Assembly: GCA_038240075.1 (NCBI GenBank)
Contig: JBBSEC010000065.1
Location: forward strand, 1-26,425
Length of the DNA stretch: 26,425 nt
Source of the DNA: DATBAK01 sp038240075
GTDB taxonomy: Bacteria; Actinomycetota; Acidimicrobiia; IMCC26256; PALSA-610
Direction: 5' to 3'
The notes under the pieces were generated by a model. That model had not been told where the DNA came from. It saw only the letters and a list, made by a program, of their open reading frames with translations, and did not search any database. Position numbers and translations under genes: made by a program. Below are positions 13,890-21,773 of this stretch, piece by piece (the first letter of the stretch is position 1; each line of letters begins with the position of its first letter).

Positions 13890-14432
13890 ATGGCCGACGC
13901 GCCGACGAACGAACGACTCGAGGCGCTCTCGGCCCGCCGCCCCGGCTCGGCGCGGCATCGCGGGCATCCCGCGAGCCGCAGCCGGGTCGCGACTGTCGTG
14001 GTCAGCATCACGGCCCTCGTCGCCCTCGTCGGGAACTTCGCCGCGGCCGCGGCACCGGCCAAGCGGAGGGCGGGAGCGGCCCCGACCTCGTCGACCGCGG
14101 CGCCGGCCTCGGTGCTGCCGAGCCTCCGGACCGCGGTGTCGGTCACGACCGCGACGACTGCCGTCGCGGGCGCCGGACCCCCGCCGGCGGCGGCGGGGCC
14201 CGCGGACCCGGCCGCCCCGCGCGGGCGCGCGCCCGCGCCGGGGCGCCGGAGCGGGCCCGCCGCGTCGGCGCCGGCGACCGCAGCCCCGACGGTCTCCGCG
14301 CCTGGCGCGCAGCCAACGGTTCCCGCCGCGCCGCCGGCGACCGCGCCGCATCGCGCGCCGACGACCACCGCGCCACCACCGCCCCCGCCTCCGACAACGA
14401 CACCCACCACGATCGTGACCGGACCGAGTTGA
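13890..14432 (+). CDS. Proline/alanine/threonine-rich membrane-anchored protein
   Basis: The 180-residue protein has a basic N-terminus, one hydrophobic segment at about residues 28-47 (VATVVVSITALVALVGNFAA) and a long low-complexity tail rich in Pro, Ala and Thr, including a run of seven prolines. The tail would lie outside the membrane and span the cell wall. No FMN-binding domain or flavinylation motif is visible. GGAGGG just before the ATG at 13890 supports this start. Its stop overlaps the ApbE start (TGATG). The neighbours suggest it is a spacer or scaffold of an extracytoplasmic redox unit, but this is inference. Confidence 0.75.
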   Translation: MADAPTNERLEALSARRPGSARHRGHPASRSRVATVVVSITALVALVGNFAAAAAPAKRRAGAAPTSSTAAPASVLPSLRTAVSVTTATTAVAGAGPPPAAAGPADPAAPRGRAPAPGRRSGPAASAPATAAPTVSAPGAQPTVPAAPPATAPHRAPTTTAPPPPPPPTTTPTTIVTGPS

Positions 14433-15382
14433 TGGCGAGCGACGCGGCGACCGCGCCGCCGCCGGTCCACGAGGCGCGCGTGCGCGCGATGGGTGCCGAC
14501 GCGCATCTGGTGCTCGTCGGCGGCGATCCCGTGCTCCTCGACGACGCGCGCGCACACCTCGAGCTGCTCGAGGCGCGTTGGAGCCGCTTCCGTCAGTCGA
14601 GTGAGCTGTGCCGGCTCGATGCGCACCCCGGGCGACCGGTGGTCGTCTCGCGCGACACGTTCGCGGTCATCGCCCGCGCGGTCGACGCCTGGTGGCGCAC
14701 GGGTGGGCGGTTCGATCCAACCGTGCTCCCGGCGCTCTGCAACATCGGTTACGACCGCGACTTCGCGTCGGTGCTCGCCGGCACGGGTCCGGGCGAACGC
14801 GCGCGCGCGTTCGATGCGCCGCGACCCACGCCCGGATGCGCGGGTGTGGTGCTCGACGCGACGGTCTGCGCGGTCACGCTGCCCGAAGGCGTGCAGCTCG
14901 ATCTCGGAGGGATCGGGAAGGGGTACGCAGCCGATCTCGTCGCGAGCGCGCTGCTCGCGGCCGGAGCCGTTGGCGCGTGCGTGAACCTCGGTGGCGACCT
15001 GCGCTGCGTCGGTCGTTCGCCCGACGCCGACGCCTGGACCGTCACCGTCGACGATCCACTCGGAACCGGAACTGGGAGCCTCGTCGTCGCCGATGGCGGT
15101 GTCGCGACGAGCTCGCGGTTGCGCCGCGCGTGGAAGCAGGGTGACGAGTCGGTGCACCATCTCATCGAGCCTGCGACCGGCGCGAGCGCACGCACCGGGC
15201 TGGCATCGGTGACGGTCGTCGCGGGCGAGTCGTGGTGGGCCGAAGTCCTCGCGAAGGCGGCGTTCGTCGCAGGCCCGGTCGTCGGCGCCGACCTCATCTG
15301 CGACTCGGGTGCAACCGGACTGTTCGTGCACGACGACGGCCGCGTGCAGGAGCTGGCGGGTCTCGACCGGTTCCGCCCATGA
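14432..15382 (+). CDS. apbE: ApbE-family FAD:protein FMN transferase
   Basis: The 316-residue protein shows the ApbE landmarks: VRAMGADAHLVL near the N-terminus, then LEARWSRFRQSSELCRLDAH, GGRFDPTVLPAL, the flavin-binding VQLDLGGIGKGYAADLV and VNLGGDLRCVG, and GVATSSRLRRAW. ApbE transfers FMN from FAD to a threonine or serine of exported flavoproteins. No signal peptide is present, unlike many relatives. The ATG at 14432 overlaps the preceding stop and its own stop overlaps the next start, so it is in a tight operon with a proline-rich protein and a ferric-reductase-like protein. Confidence 0.92.
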   Translation: MASDAATAPPPVHEARVRAMGADAHLVLVGGDPVLLDDARAHLELLEARWSRFRQSSELCRLDAHPGRPVVVSRDTFAVIARAVDAWWRTGGRFDPTVLPALCNIGYDRDFASVLAGTGPGERARAFDAPRPTPGCAGVVLDATVCAVTLPEGVQLDLGGIGKGYAADLVASALLAAGAVGACVNLGGDLRCVGRSPDADAWTVTVDDPLGTGTGSLVVADGGVATSSRLRRAWKQGDESVHHLIEPATGASARTGLASVTVVAGESWWAEVLAKAAFVAGPVVGADLICDSGATGLFVHDDGRVQELAGLDRFRP

Positions 15383-16107
15383 CGCAGAAGCTCGTCTGGT
15401 ACACGATCCGCGCCAGCGGCATCGTCACCTGGGGTCTCGTCACCGCGTCGGTGCTGTGGGGACTGCTGCTGTCGAGTCGCTCCACGCGGCGGCCCCGCCC
15501 GGCGTGGGTGCTCGATCTGCACCGGTTCATCGCCGGCCTGTCGCTCGCGTTTCTCACCGTGCACCTCGGCGCGCTGCTCTTCGACTCCTACATCGGTTTC
15601 TCGCCCGCCGCGATCACGATCCCGTTCGTCTCGCACTGGCGGCCGGCGGCCGTCGCGTGGGGGATCCTCGCGTGCTATCTGCTCGTCGCGATCGAGGTGA
15701 CGTCGCTGCTCATGGCCCGCCTGCCGCGCCGCGTCTGGCACGCGATCCATCTCGCGAGCTTCGCCGTCTTCGCCGCTGCGACGGTGCACGGTCTCACCGC
15801 CGGCACCGACGCGCGCAACCCGGTGCTGCGGGTGTTCGCCATCGTCTCGATCGCGGCGGTCGTGGAGCTCACCGTGCTCCGGGTGGTTGCCCGCGCCCGG
15901 AGGCGCAGCCGCGTCGGTGAGGCCACGGTCGGCCGCCCGGCCCGGCCCGTGTTCGAGACCGCGCTCGTCGAGCCCGGTCTGCCGCCGCCTACGCTGCGCC
16001 CGATCGAGGACGCGATCGCGGAGGTCAGGCGTGGAGCAGCTCGCGGTGGCCGTGTGGCGCGCCCCGGGAACGACCGCAGACGACTTTCGCGCGGCGCTCG
16101 TCGGTGA
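15379..16107 (+). CDS. Ferric-reductase-like transmembrane diheme protein
   Basis: The 242-residue protein has about six membrane helices over residues 8-172. Two histidine pairs have the ferric-reductase spacing: H48 and H62 (14 apart), H124 and H137 (13 apart), consistent with two stacked b-type hemes carrying electrons across the membrane. It lacks the cytoplasmic FAD/NADPH domains, as YedZ/MsrQ-like members do. ATGA overlap couples it to apbE, so a flavin-dependent partner is expected. The last 77 bases overlap the EthD-domain gene in another frame; the final arginine-rich 25 residues may be a non-conserved tail. Confidence 0.85.
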   Translation: MTQKLVWYTIRASGIVTWGLVTASVLWGLLLSSRSTRRPRPAWVLDLHRFIAGLSLAFLTVHLGALLFDSYIGFSPAAITIPFVSHWRPAAVAWGILACYLLVAIEVTSLLMARLPRRVWHAIHLASFAVFAAATVHGLTAGTDARNPVLRVFAIVSIAAVVELTVLRVVARARRRSRVGEATVGRPARPVFETALVEPGLPPPTLRPIEDAIAEVRRGAARGGRVARPGNDRRRLSRGARR

Positions 16108-16732
16108 CTGGGCGAGGCCCGCGCTCGACGTCGAAGGCGTCGTCGATCTCACGGTGAACCTCGCGGCCGCCGATCAGGGCATCTATGCACGCAAGCCCGA
16201 CTCCGACGGCCTGACCGGCAACGCCGACGGCTTCGTCGTGCTCGGACTCGTTCAGGCCCACGATCTCGACGATCTTCCCGGACGCGACGATCTCTACCGG
16301 CTTGCGCGGCGCGTCGACGTGTGGCGCGTGCGCAGCGATCACCCGAAAGCGTACGCGCGCACCTGGCCAGACGGGACCGAGGCGCCCGGCGTGAAGCTCG
16401 TGTCGTTCATGCGCCGCGCGGAAGGCCTGAACCACGAGCAGTTCGTCCGGCACTGGAGTGAGCAGCACACGCCACTCGCGCTCGAGCACCATCCCGGACT
16501 GTGGAACTACACGCAGCTCGTCGTCCGGCGTGCGTACACGCCCGGCGGCCGTGACATCGACGGCATCGCCGAGCTTCACTTCGCGAGTCGTGACGACTTC
16601 GACAACCGTTTCTTCGACTCCGACGACGGCCGCCAGGTGATCATGGACGACATCGCGCGCTTCATGGAGCGACCCGGATCAGGAAGTGGACTGATGACCG
16701 AACTGCCCCTCCTCACGGTCGCATCGCCATGA
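16031..16732 (+). CDS. EthD-domain protein
   Basis: The 233-residue protein appears to be two ferredoxin-like halves. The C-terminal half is a clear EthD domain: VKLVSFMRRAEGLNHEQFVR, then HWSEQHTPLALEHHPGLWNY, DGIAELHFAS and a trailing DDIARFME helix. The N-terminal half (VEQLAVAVWRAPGTTADDFR) looks like a diverged copy. EthD-type dimeric alpha-beta barrels take part in degradation of ethers or aromatics; the exact role here is unknown. The GTG at 16031 with GAGG upstream is chosen, at the cost of a 77-base overlap with the preceding gene. Confidence 0.85.
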   Translation: MEQLAVAVWRAPGTTADDFRAALVGDWARPALDVEGVVDLTVNLAAADQGIYARKPDSDGLTGNADGFVVLGLVQAHDLDDLPGRDDLYRLARRVDVWRVRSDHPKAYARTWPDGTEAPGVKLVSFMRRAEGLNHEQFVRHWSEQHTPLALEHHPGLWNYTQLVVRRAYTPGGRDIDGIAELHFASRDDFDNRFFDSDDGRQVIMDDIARFMERPGSGSGLMTELPLLTVASP

Positions 16733-16797
16733 AGTCACCATGCGTCTCGAACTGCATCGTCGGTCGGCGCTGCTCCATGCTCCTCACGGTCGCATCG
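16709..16797 (+). repeat. 18-bp direct repeat around the start of the nitronate monooxygenase gene
   Basis: CTCCTCACGGTCGCATCG occurs at 16709-16726, coding for the end of the EthD protein, and again at 16780-16797, ending at the first base of the GTG start. The 71-bp offset suggests a small duplication. The duplicated text may have created the present start region. Confidence 0.8.
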
Positions 16798-17744
16798 TGA
16801 GCACGAGACCGCCGCCGATCGTCAACCGGGTCACGCAGCTGCTCGGCGTCGACTACCCGATCGTGCAGGCGCCGATGGGCTACATCGCGCGTGCGCAACT
16901 CGCGTCGGCAGTGTCGAACGCAGGTGGTCTCGGCATCATCGAGACGTCGTCGGGTGATCTCGACGCGGTGCGCGGCGAGATCAGCAAGATGCGCGACCTC
17001 ACCGACAAGCCCTTCGGCGTCAACATCGCGCAGCTCTTCGTGCGCGACGCGAGCATCGTCGACTTCGTTGTCGACAACGGCGTGCGCTTCGTCACCACCT
17101 CGGCCGGCGACCCCACCAAGTACACGACGATGCTCAAGGCCGCCGGGCTCACGGTGTTCCATGTCGTTCCGTCGCTACGCGGCGCGCTCAAGGCGGTCGC
17201 CGCGGGTGTCGACGGGCTCGTCGTCGAAGGCAACGAGGGTGGCGGGTTCAAGCATCCGTCGGGCGCGTCCACGATGGTGCTCCTCCCGCTCGTGTGCTCG
17301 AAGGTCGACGTGCCGGTGATCGCGGCGGGTGGCATCGTCGACGGTCGTTCGATGGCCGCGTCGTTCGTGCTCGGCGCCGAGGGCGCGCAGATGGGCACGC
17401 GCATGTTGAGCGCGTCGGAGTCGCCGGTGCACGACAAGTACAAGCAGCTCGTCGTCGACTCGACCGAGAGCGACACCGTGCTCCTCAACCGCTTCGCGCA
17501 GCCGGCCTTCCGAGTGCTGCGCACCGCGCGGAGCTCCGACCTCGAACACCAGGAGGCCGTCTCGCTCGGTGAGCTCGGGGGAGTGCTCGACCTCTATTTC
17601 GGCGGCAACCTCGATGCCGCGTTCGCCTTCGGCGGGCAGGTCGCCGGCCGTATCGAGGGAGTGCGCCCCGTCGCCGACATTGTGAACGACACCATCTCGG
17701 AGCTGCACGAGGTCCTCGCCGGGCTCGCCGAGACCTACCGGTAG
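16797..17744 (+). CDS. Nitronate monooxygenase / 2-nitropropane dioxygenase family flavoprotein
   Basis: The 315-residue protein is a TIM-barrel FMN enzyme. It opens with LLGVDYPIVQAPMGYIARAQ, then ASAVSNAGGLGIIETSSG, the KPFGVNIAQLF strand, DGLVVEGNEGGGFKHPSG, and the phosphate-binding VPVIAAGGIVDGRSMAAS followed by GAEGAQMGTRML. The family oxidises alkyl nitronates; some members act on other substrates. The usual catalytic His is replaced or shifted (EGNEGGGFKH), so the substrate is open. I use the GTG at 16797; an in-frame ATG at 16740 would add 19 residues. It may belong with the EthD and CoxL-like genes in one catabolic group. Confidence 0.9.
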   Translation: MSTRPPPIVNRVTQLLGVDYPIVQAPMGYIARAQLASAVSNAGGLGIIETSSGDLDAVRGEISKMRDLTDKPFGVNIAQLFVRDASIVDFVVDNGVRFVTTSAGDPTKYTTMLKAAGLTVFHVVPSLRGALKAVAAGVDGLVVEGNEGGGFKHPSGASTMVLLPLVCSKVDVPVIAAGGIVDGRSMAASFVLGAEGAQMGTRMLSASESPVHDKYKQLVVDSTESDTVLLNRFAQPAFRVLRTARSSDLEHQEAVSLGELGGVLDLYFGGNLDAAFAFGGQVAGRIEGVRPVADIVNDTISELHEVLAGLAETYR

Positions 17745-17786
17745 TGTCCTTCGCGTTCGCGTTGCGGTACTGAAGCAGGGGGAACG

Positions 17787-20093
17787 ATGGCCAGGTCGGG
17801 ATCCATTCTCGGGAACGCGGTCCGCCGCAAGGAAGATCCGGGCGTGCTCCGGGGTGAGACGCAGTACTTCGACGATCTCGCGTTCGAGAACATGGCACAC
17901 GTCGTGTTCGTGCGGTCGACCGTGGCGCACGCCCGGCTCGGCCCGATCGACACGACCGAGGCCGTCACGATGCCCGGTGTCGTCGGTGTCTACACGGCCG
18001 ACGATCTCGACCTGCCCGACCAGCAGGGCTTCGCGATGCTGCCGGCCGTCTTCAACCGCCCGCCGCTCGCACGCGGCACCGTTCGCTTCGTCGGCGATGT
18101 CGTGGCCGCGGTCGTCGCCGAGACGCGCACGCAGGCAGTCGACGCCGCGGAGATGGTGATCGTCGACTACGACCCGTTGCCGGTCGTGATCGACCCGGAG
18201 TCCGCGCTCACCGCGGAGTCGCCGGTCGTCTTCCCCGAGCACGGTTCCAACCTCGCGTTCGAGATGGACTTCGGCTCCGACCCCACGGTGTTCGACGGGG
18301 CCGATGTCGTCGTGTCCGAGGTCTTCTACAACCAGCGTGTCGCGGGCGTGCCGATGGAAGGCAACGGGATCATCGCGGTGCCGGGCGCGCCCGAGGGCGG
18401 CCTGACCGCGTGGGTCCCGACGCAGGGACCCAACGGCTTGCAGGCTCCGCTCGCCACGGCGCTGGGTCTCGACGCGGCCGTCGTGCGCATCGTCGCGCCT
18501 GCCGTCGGCGGCGGCTTCGGTCCGAAGGCGGGCTCCTACGTCGAGCACCTCATCACCGCGAAGGCCGCGCTCGTGCTGGGTCGCCCGGTGAAGTGGACCG
18601 AGACCCGCTCCGAGAACATGGTCTCGATGGTGCATGGCCGCGGGCAGGTGCAGCGCGTCGAATTGGGTGTGAAGCGCGATGGCACCATCGTCGGGTTGCG
18701 CGCGACCGCGCTCGCCGACGCCGGCGGCTACCCGGGTATCGGCGCGTTCCTTCCGTTCTTCACGCGGACGATGGCGCAGGGCGTGTACCGCATCCCGAAG
18801 ATCGAGTTCACCGTGCAGAGCGTGGTCACGAACACCACGCCGACGGGCGCGTATCGCGGTGCCGGACGACCCGAAGCCGCGAGCATGCTCGAGCGCATCG
18901 TCGACATTGCCGCGAGCGAGCTCGACATCGACCCGGCCGAGATGCGCCGCCGCAACTTCCTGCAGCCCGGCGACTTCCCGCTCACCACCGTCACCGGCGC
19001 GAACTACGACAACGGCGAGTACGAGGCCGCGCTCGACGCCGCGCTCGTCGCCGTCGGCTACGAGAACGTTCGCGCCGAGCAGCAGGCGCGTCGCGATCGT
19101 GGCGACGTGAAGCAGCTCGGGATCGGTATCTCCTCCTACGTCGAGATCACGGCTCCTGGACTGTTCGTCGAATACGGCGCGGTCGAAGTGCACGACGACG
19201 GCACCGTGACCGCGAAGGTCGGCACGAGCGCGCACGGGCAGGGTCACGAGACCGCGTTCGCGATGATCGTGAGCGACGTGCTCGGCGTGCCGATGGACAA
19301 GGTCACGCTCGTGCAATCGGACACCGCGGTGATTCCGCGCGGTCAGGGAACGATGGGTTCGCGTTCGCTGCAGACGGCCGGCACGGCGGTGTTCCAGGCC
19401 AGCGGCGTCGTGCTCGACAAGGCCCGGAAGCTCGCGGCGCACCTGCTCGAGGCGAGTCCCGACGACATCGTGGTCGGCGACGACGGCCTCGAGGTCACGG
19501 GGGTTCCTGCCAGCCGGCGCTCGTGGGCCGAGCTGGCGGCGGCCGCGAACGACGCGTCCCGCCGTCCCGCCGACATGGAGGCCGGGCTCGCGCACGAGCT
19601 CGACTTCAACCAGGGTGAATCGAGCTTCCCGTTCGGGAGCCACGTGGCCGTCGTCGAGGTCGATACCGAGACCGGTCGCGTCGAGTTGCTCCGACACATC
19701 GCGGTCGACGACTGCGGGCGCATCCTCAACCCGATGCTCGTCGCGGGCCAGCAGCACGGCGGCATCGCGCAGGGCGCGGCGCAGGCGTTGTTCGAGCACG
19801 TGCAGTACGACGTCGACGGCAACCCGATGACCTCCACGCTGGTCGACTACGCGATGCCCAGCGCGGCCGAGCTGCCGTCGTTCGAGGTGAGCAACACGGA
19901 GACGCCGACTCCGCTCAACCCGTTGGGCGCGAAGGGGATCGGTGAGTCGGGAACGATCGGCTCGACCCCGGCCGTGCAGAACGCGGTCGTCGACGCGCTG
20001 GCCCCGTTCGGCATTCGGCACCTCGACATGCCGGCCACCGCCGAGCGGGTGTGGCGCGCGCTGCACGATGCGAAGGTGCCGTCGGCGCAATGA
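17787..20093 (+). CDS. Molybdenum hydroxylase large subunit, form II CoxL-like
   Basis: The 768-residue protein is a full-length large subunit of the xanthine dehydrogenase/CO dehydrogenase family. It shows NAVRRKEDPGVLRGETQYFD at the start, PAVGGGFGPKAG at about residue 235, and AYRGAGR at residues 355-361, the loop of form II (not form I AYxCSFR) enzymes. GAKGIGESG carries the catalytic E720. It binds the Mo-pterin cytosine dinucleotide and hydroxylates an organic substrate; true CO oxidation is not expected. Medium (FAD) and small (2Fe-2S) subunit genes are not in the window on either side. GGGGGA precedes the ATG. The stop overlaps the mec start. Confidence 0.95.
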   Translation: MARSGSILGNAVRRKEDPGVLRGETQYFDDLAFENMAHVVFVRSTVAHARLGPIDTTEAVTMPGVVGVYTADDLDLPDQQGFAMLPAVFNRPPLARGTVRFVGDVVAAVVAETRTQAVDAAEMVIVDYDPLPVVIDPESALTAESPVVFPEHGSNLAFEMDFGSDPTVFDGADVVVSEVFYNQRVAGVPMEGNGIIAVPGAPEGGLTAWVPTQGPNGLQAPLATALGLDAAVVRIVAPAVGGGFGPKAGSYVEHLITAKAALVLGRPVKWTETRSENMVSMVHGRGQVQRVELGVKRDGTIVGLRATALADAGGYPGIGAFLPFFTRTMAQGVYRIPKIEFTVQSVVTNTTPTGAYRGAGRPEAASMLERIVDIAASELDIDPAEMRRRNFLQPGDFPLTTVTGANYDNGEYEAALDAALVAVGYENVRAEQQARRDRGDVKQLGIGISSYVEITAPGLFVEYGAVEVHDDGTVTAKVGTSAHGQGHETAFAMIVSDVLGVPMDKVTLVQSDTAVIPRGQGTMGSRSLQTAGTAVFQASGVVLDKARKLAAHLLEASPDDIVVGDDGLEVTGVPASRRSWAELAAAANDASRRPADMEAGLAHELDFNQGESSFPFGSHVAVVEVDTETGRVELLRHIAVDDCGRILNPMLVAGQQHGGIAQGAAQALFEHVQYDVDGNPMTSTLVDYAMPSAAELPSFEVSNTETPTPLNPLGAKGIGESGTIGSTPAVQNAVVDALAPFGIRHLDMPATAERVWRALHDAKVPSAQ

Positions 20094-20539
20094 CGTCGGC
20101 AACACCGAGGTTCGCTTCACCGGTGATGCGGCTGACGGAGCGGCAGTACGCGGTCATCGTCGGGCACTGTTACGACGGGTATCCCGACGAGGCGTGCGGC
20201 TTGCTCACGGGGCGGCTCGTCGGCGCGGAGTCCGACGGACGGATCACCGACGCGGTGCCGTGCGTGAACTCGGCGGCCTCGGCGATCACCTACACGGTCG
20301 ACGGGCGCGACTTCCTCCGGGTGATGCGCGAAGCCGAAGCGCGCGGCGACGAGGTGGTGGGCGTCTGGCACTCGCACACGCACACCGATGCGTACCCGTC
20401 GCCGACCGACGTCCGCCTCGCGTCCGACCCGATGTGGCTCTACGCGATCGTCTCCCTCCGCGACGGCGCGCCCGTCGTGCGCGCCTACCGCATCAGTGAC
20501 GGCGCCATCGCCGAGGTCCCCATCGCCCTCGAAGGCTGA
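20090..20539 (+). CDS. mec: JAMM/MPN+ zinc metalloprotease, Mec-like
   Basis: The 149-residue protein carries a complete JAMM site: E34 in DEACGLL, then H94-S-H96, with S104 and D107 following at the canonical spacing (HxH-x7-S-x2-D). In M. tuberculosis Mec removes the cysteine that CysM adds to the C-terminus of the carrier CysO, releasing free cysteine. Here cysO and cysM follow about 1.2 kb downstream, interrupted by an antisense nuclease gene. The ATG overlaps the CoxL-like stop as ATGA. Confidence 0.92.
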   Translation: MTSATPRFASPVMRLTERQYAVIVGHCYDGYPDEACGLLTGRLVGAESDGRITDAVPCVNSAASAITYTVDGRDFLRVMREAEARGDEVVGVWHSHTHTDAYPSPTDVRLASDPMWLYAIVSLRDGAPVVRAYRISDGAIAEVPIALEG

Positions 20540-20580
20540 CCCCTCCCCCAACCGCTCGCCCTGGCCCCCACCCTCTCGCC

Positions 20581-20622
20581 CTGGTCTGCATTTGCCTCAC
20601 ATGCGTAACGAATGCAGACCAG
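20581..20622. repeat. 42-nt imperfect palindrome, left copy
   Basis: The arms CTGGTCTGCATT (20581-20592) and AATGCAGACCAG (20611-20622) are perfectly complementary over 12 bp, 13 counting the flanking C/G. Over 42 positions it matches the copy at 21632-21673 at 37. A C-rich tract precedes it (20540-20580). No T-tract follows, so it is not an obvious terminator. Confidence 0.85.
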
Positions 20623-20669
20623 GAAGCTCGCGGCGGGCGATGGCCCGGGCGACTTGGCGAAACGCGCGG

Positions 20670-21539
20670 TCATCGCGCTGTTTCAGTGCGGCGGCCGTGA
20701 TAGAAACGCTGCCAACCCGCATCGAGGAAGTCGTTCCGGCGGCCCGTGTCGTAGTCGTGGACGCGACGTCGCATGTGGGGGTCGCGCCCGTCGAACTCGA
20801 GCGCGACGCGATGCTGGGGCCATGCGGCGTCGGCGATGTAGCGGCGCCCGTCGATGAACAGCTCGAACTCGAGCTTCGGCAGCTCGAGCCCGAACTCCTT
20901 CGCTCGGCGCGCGACGAGCGCTTCCCATTCGTTGCGTGACCGTGTCAGCTCCGGATGAAGGTCGGCCAGGATCCGCAACACCACTGCGCACCCCGGCCTC
21001 TTCGAGTGCGTGAGCTCTTTGGCCCGCTTGGCCAGAGCGTCGGGTTTCACCAACCCGCGCACGATCGCGCTCTCGACCATCGCGACCGCGTCGATCGCGG
21101 AGATGCGATGGGCCGAGTCGAGGATGGCGCGCACGGGATGGAGTGAGCGGAGTCCCGTGACGGTGACGCACTCGTAGCTCGGCAGTTCCCGGGTCGTGTG
21201 CCTACCGTGTTTCGCGCGTCCGCTACGGCCGACGAGCACGCACGGTATGGATGGCGGGTTGGCGAGGTCGAAGAGCGCGGCCGCACTCAAACCACACGCG
21301 ACTCCACCGGTCGACAGCAGCTCGGCCGCGAGCGTGTCCTTCCAGGTCGGTTTCTTGGCGACGCGGAATCGGTACACGCCCACGGCTGCACGCTCGAGCG
21401 AGCCTTGTTCCACCAGCCGACTGAGCCGCGTGCGTGACATTCCCGAGGCCTCGGCCTGGACACTCGTGAAGCAGCCCCGCTGCCCGCCACGCCGGGCGAT
21501 CTTCGACAGCCCTGCGTACGTCTCTCTGAGGTTCGCCAT
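20670..21539 (-). CDS. AbiEi-like N-terminal domain with DUF559/Vsr-like endonuclease domain
   Basis: The 289-residue protein begins with a winged-helix AbiEi antitoxin-type domain: GCFTSVQAEASGMSRTRLSR, then LVEQGSLERAAVGVYRF. The central part (LRSLHPVRAILDSAHRISA) is typical of this actinobacterial group. The C-terminal domain has a PD-(D/E)xK-like nuclease core: D237 in YIADAAW, E248-F-D250 in VALEFDG and a later HDYDTGRRNDFLDAGWQ. The role is unknown; relatives are annotated as AbiEi-like or DUF559 proteins. A GAGGGGAAG site precedes the ATG at 21537-21539. It is antisense to the cys cluster and framed by two 42-nt palindromes, suggesting an inserted cassette. Confidence 0.85.
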   Translation of the reverse strand: MANLRETYAGLSKIARRGGQRGCFTSVQAEASGMSRTRLSRLVEQGSLERAAVGVYRFRVAKKPTWKDTLAAELLSTGGVACGLSAAALFDLANPPSIPCVLVGRSGRAKHGRHTTRELPSYECVTVTGLRSLHPVRAILDSAHRISAIDAVAMVESAIVRGLVKPDALAKRAKELTHSKRPGCAVVLRILADLHPELTRSRNEWEALVARRAKEFGLELPKLEFELFIDGRRYIADAAWPQHRVALEFDGRDPHMRRRVHDYDTGRRNDFLDAGWQRFYHGRRTETAR

Positions 21540-21631
21540 CGTTCTTCCCCTCGTGGATCCAAGGACCGAATGGGGGAAGAACTTGGCCAGGTTGCACTCG
21601 CAACGCGCGGTCCGCAAGCGCGCGACCCTCG

Positions 21632-21673
21632 CTGGTCTGCATCTGCTTCGCATGCGCAACAAATGCAGACCAG
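21632..21673. repeat. 42-nt imperfect palindrome, right copy
   Basis: The arms CTGGTCTGCAT (21632-21642) and ATGCAGACCAG (21663-21673) are complementary over 11 bp. It is in the same orientation as the left copy, with five mismatches in 42. It lies 92 bp upstream of the nuclease gene start, and a G-rich tract follows at once. Confidence 0.85.
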
Positions 21674-21678
21674 GAGCC

Positions 21679-21714
21679 GGGGTGGGGTGGGGGTGGGAGG
21701 CAGGTGGGGGGGGG
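21679..21714 (+). repeat. G-run tract with G-quadruplex potential
   Basis: Runs of G4, G4, G5, G3 and G9 are separated by short T/A/C linkers. The tract lies just outside the right palindrome, 60 bp before cysO. A C-rich tract lies outside the left palindrome (20540-20580), so the two flanks mirror each other. Confidence 0.7.
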
Positions 21715-21773
21715 AATTCTGACCGGGGAAGTCGGGCTTGTAGGCTGGAGGCCCGCGAGTGGAAGGCGTTGCC

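Noticed and set aside
13535..15331. A 598-codon open frame on the minus strand.
   Set aside because: It lies opposite the beta-helix, proline-rich and ApbE genes. Its poly-Val/Gly stretch is the complement of the proline/alanine-rich coding region.
17175..20120. A 981-codon open frame on the minus strand.
   Set aside because: It is the antisense shadow of the CoxL-like gene in high-GC DNA, rich in Arg/His/Asp/Val with no domain pattern.
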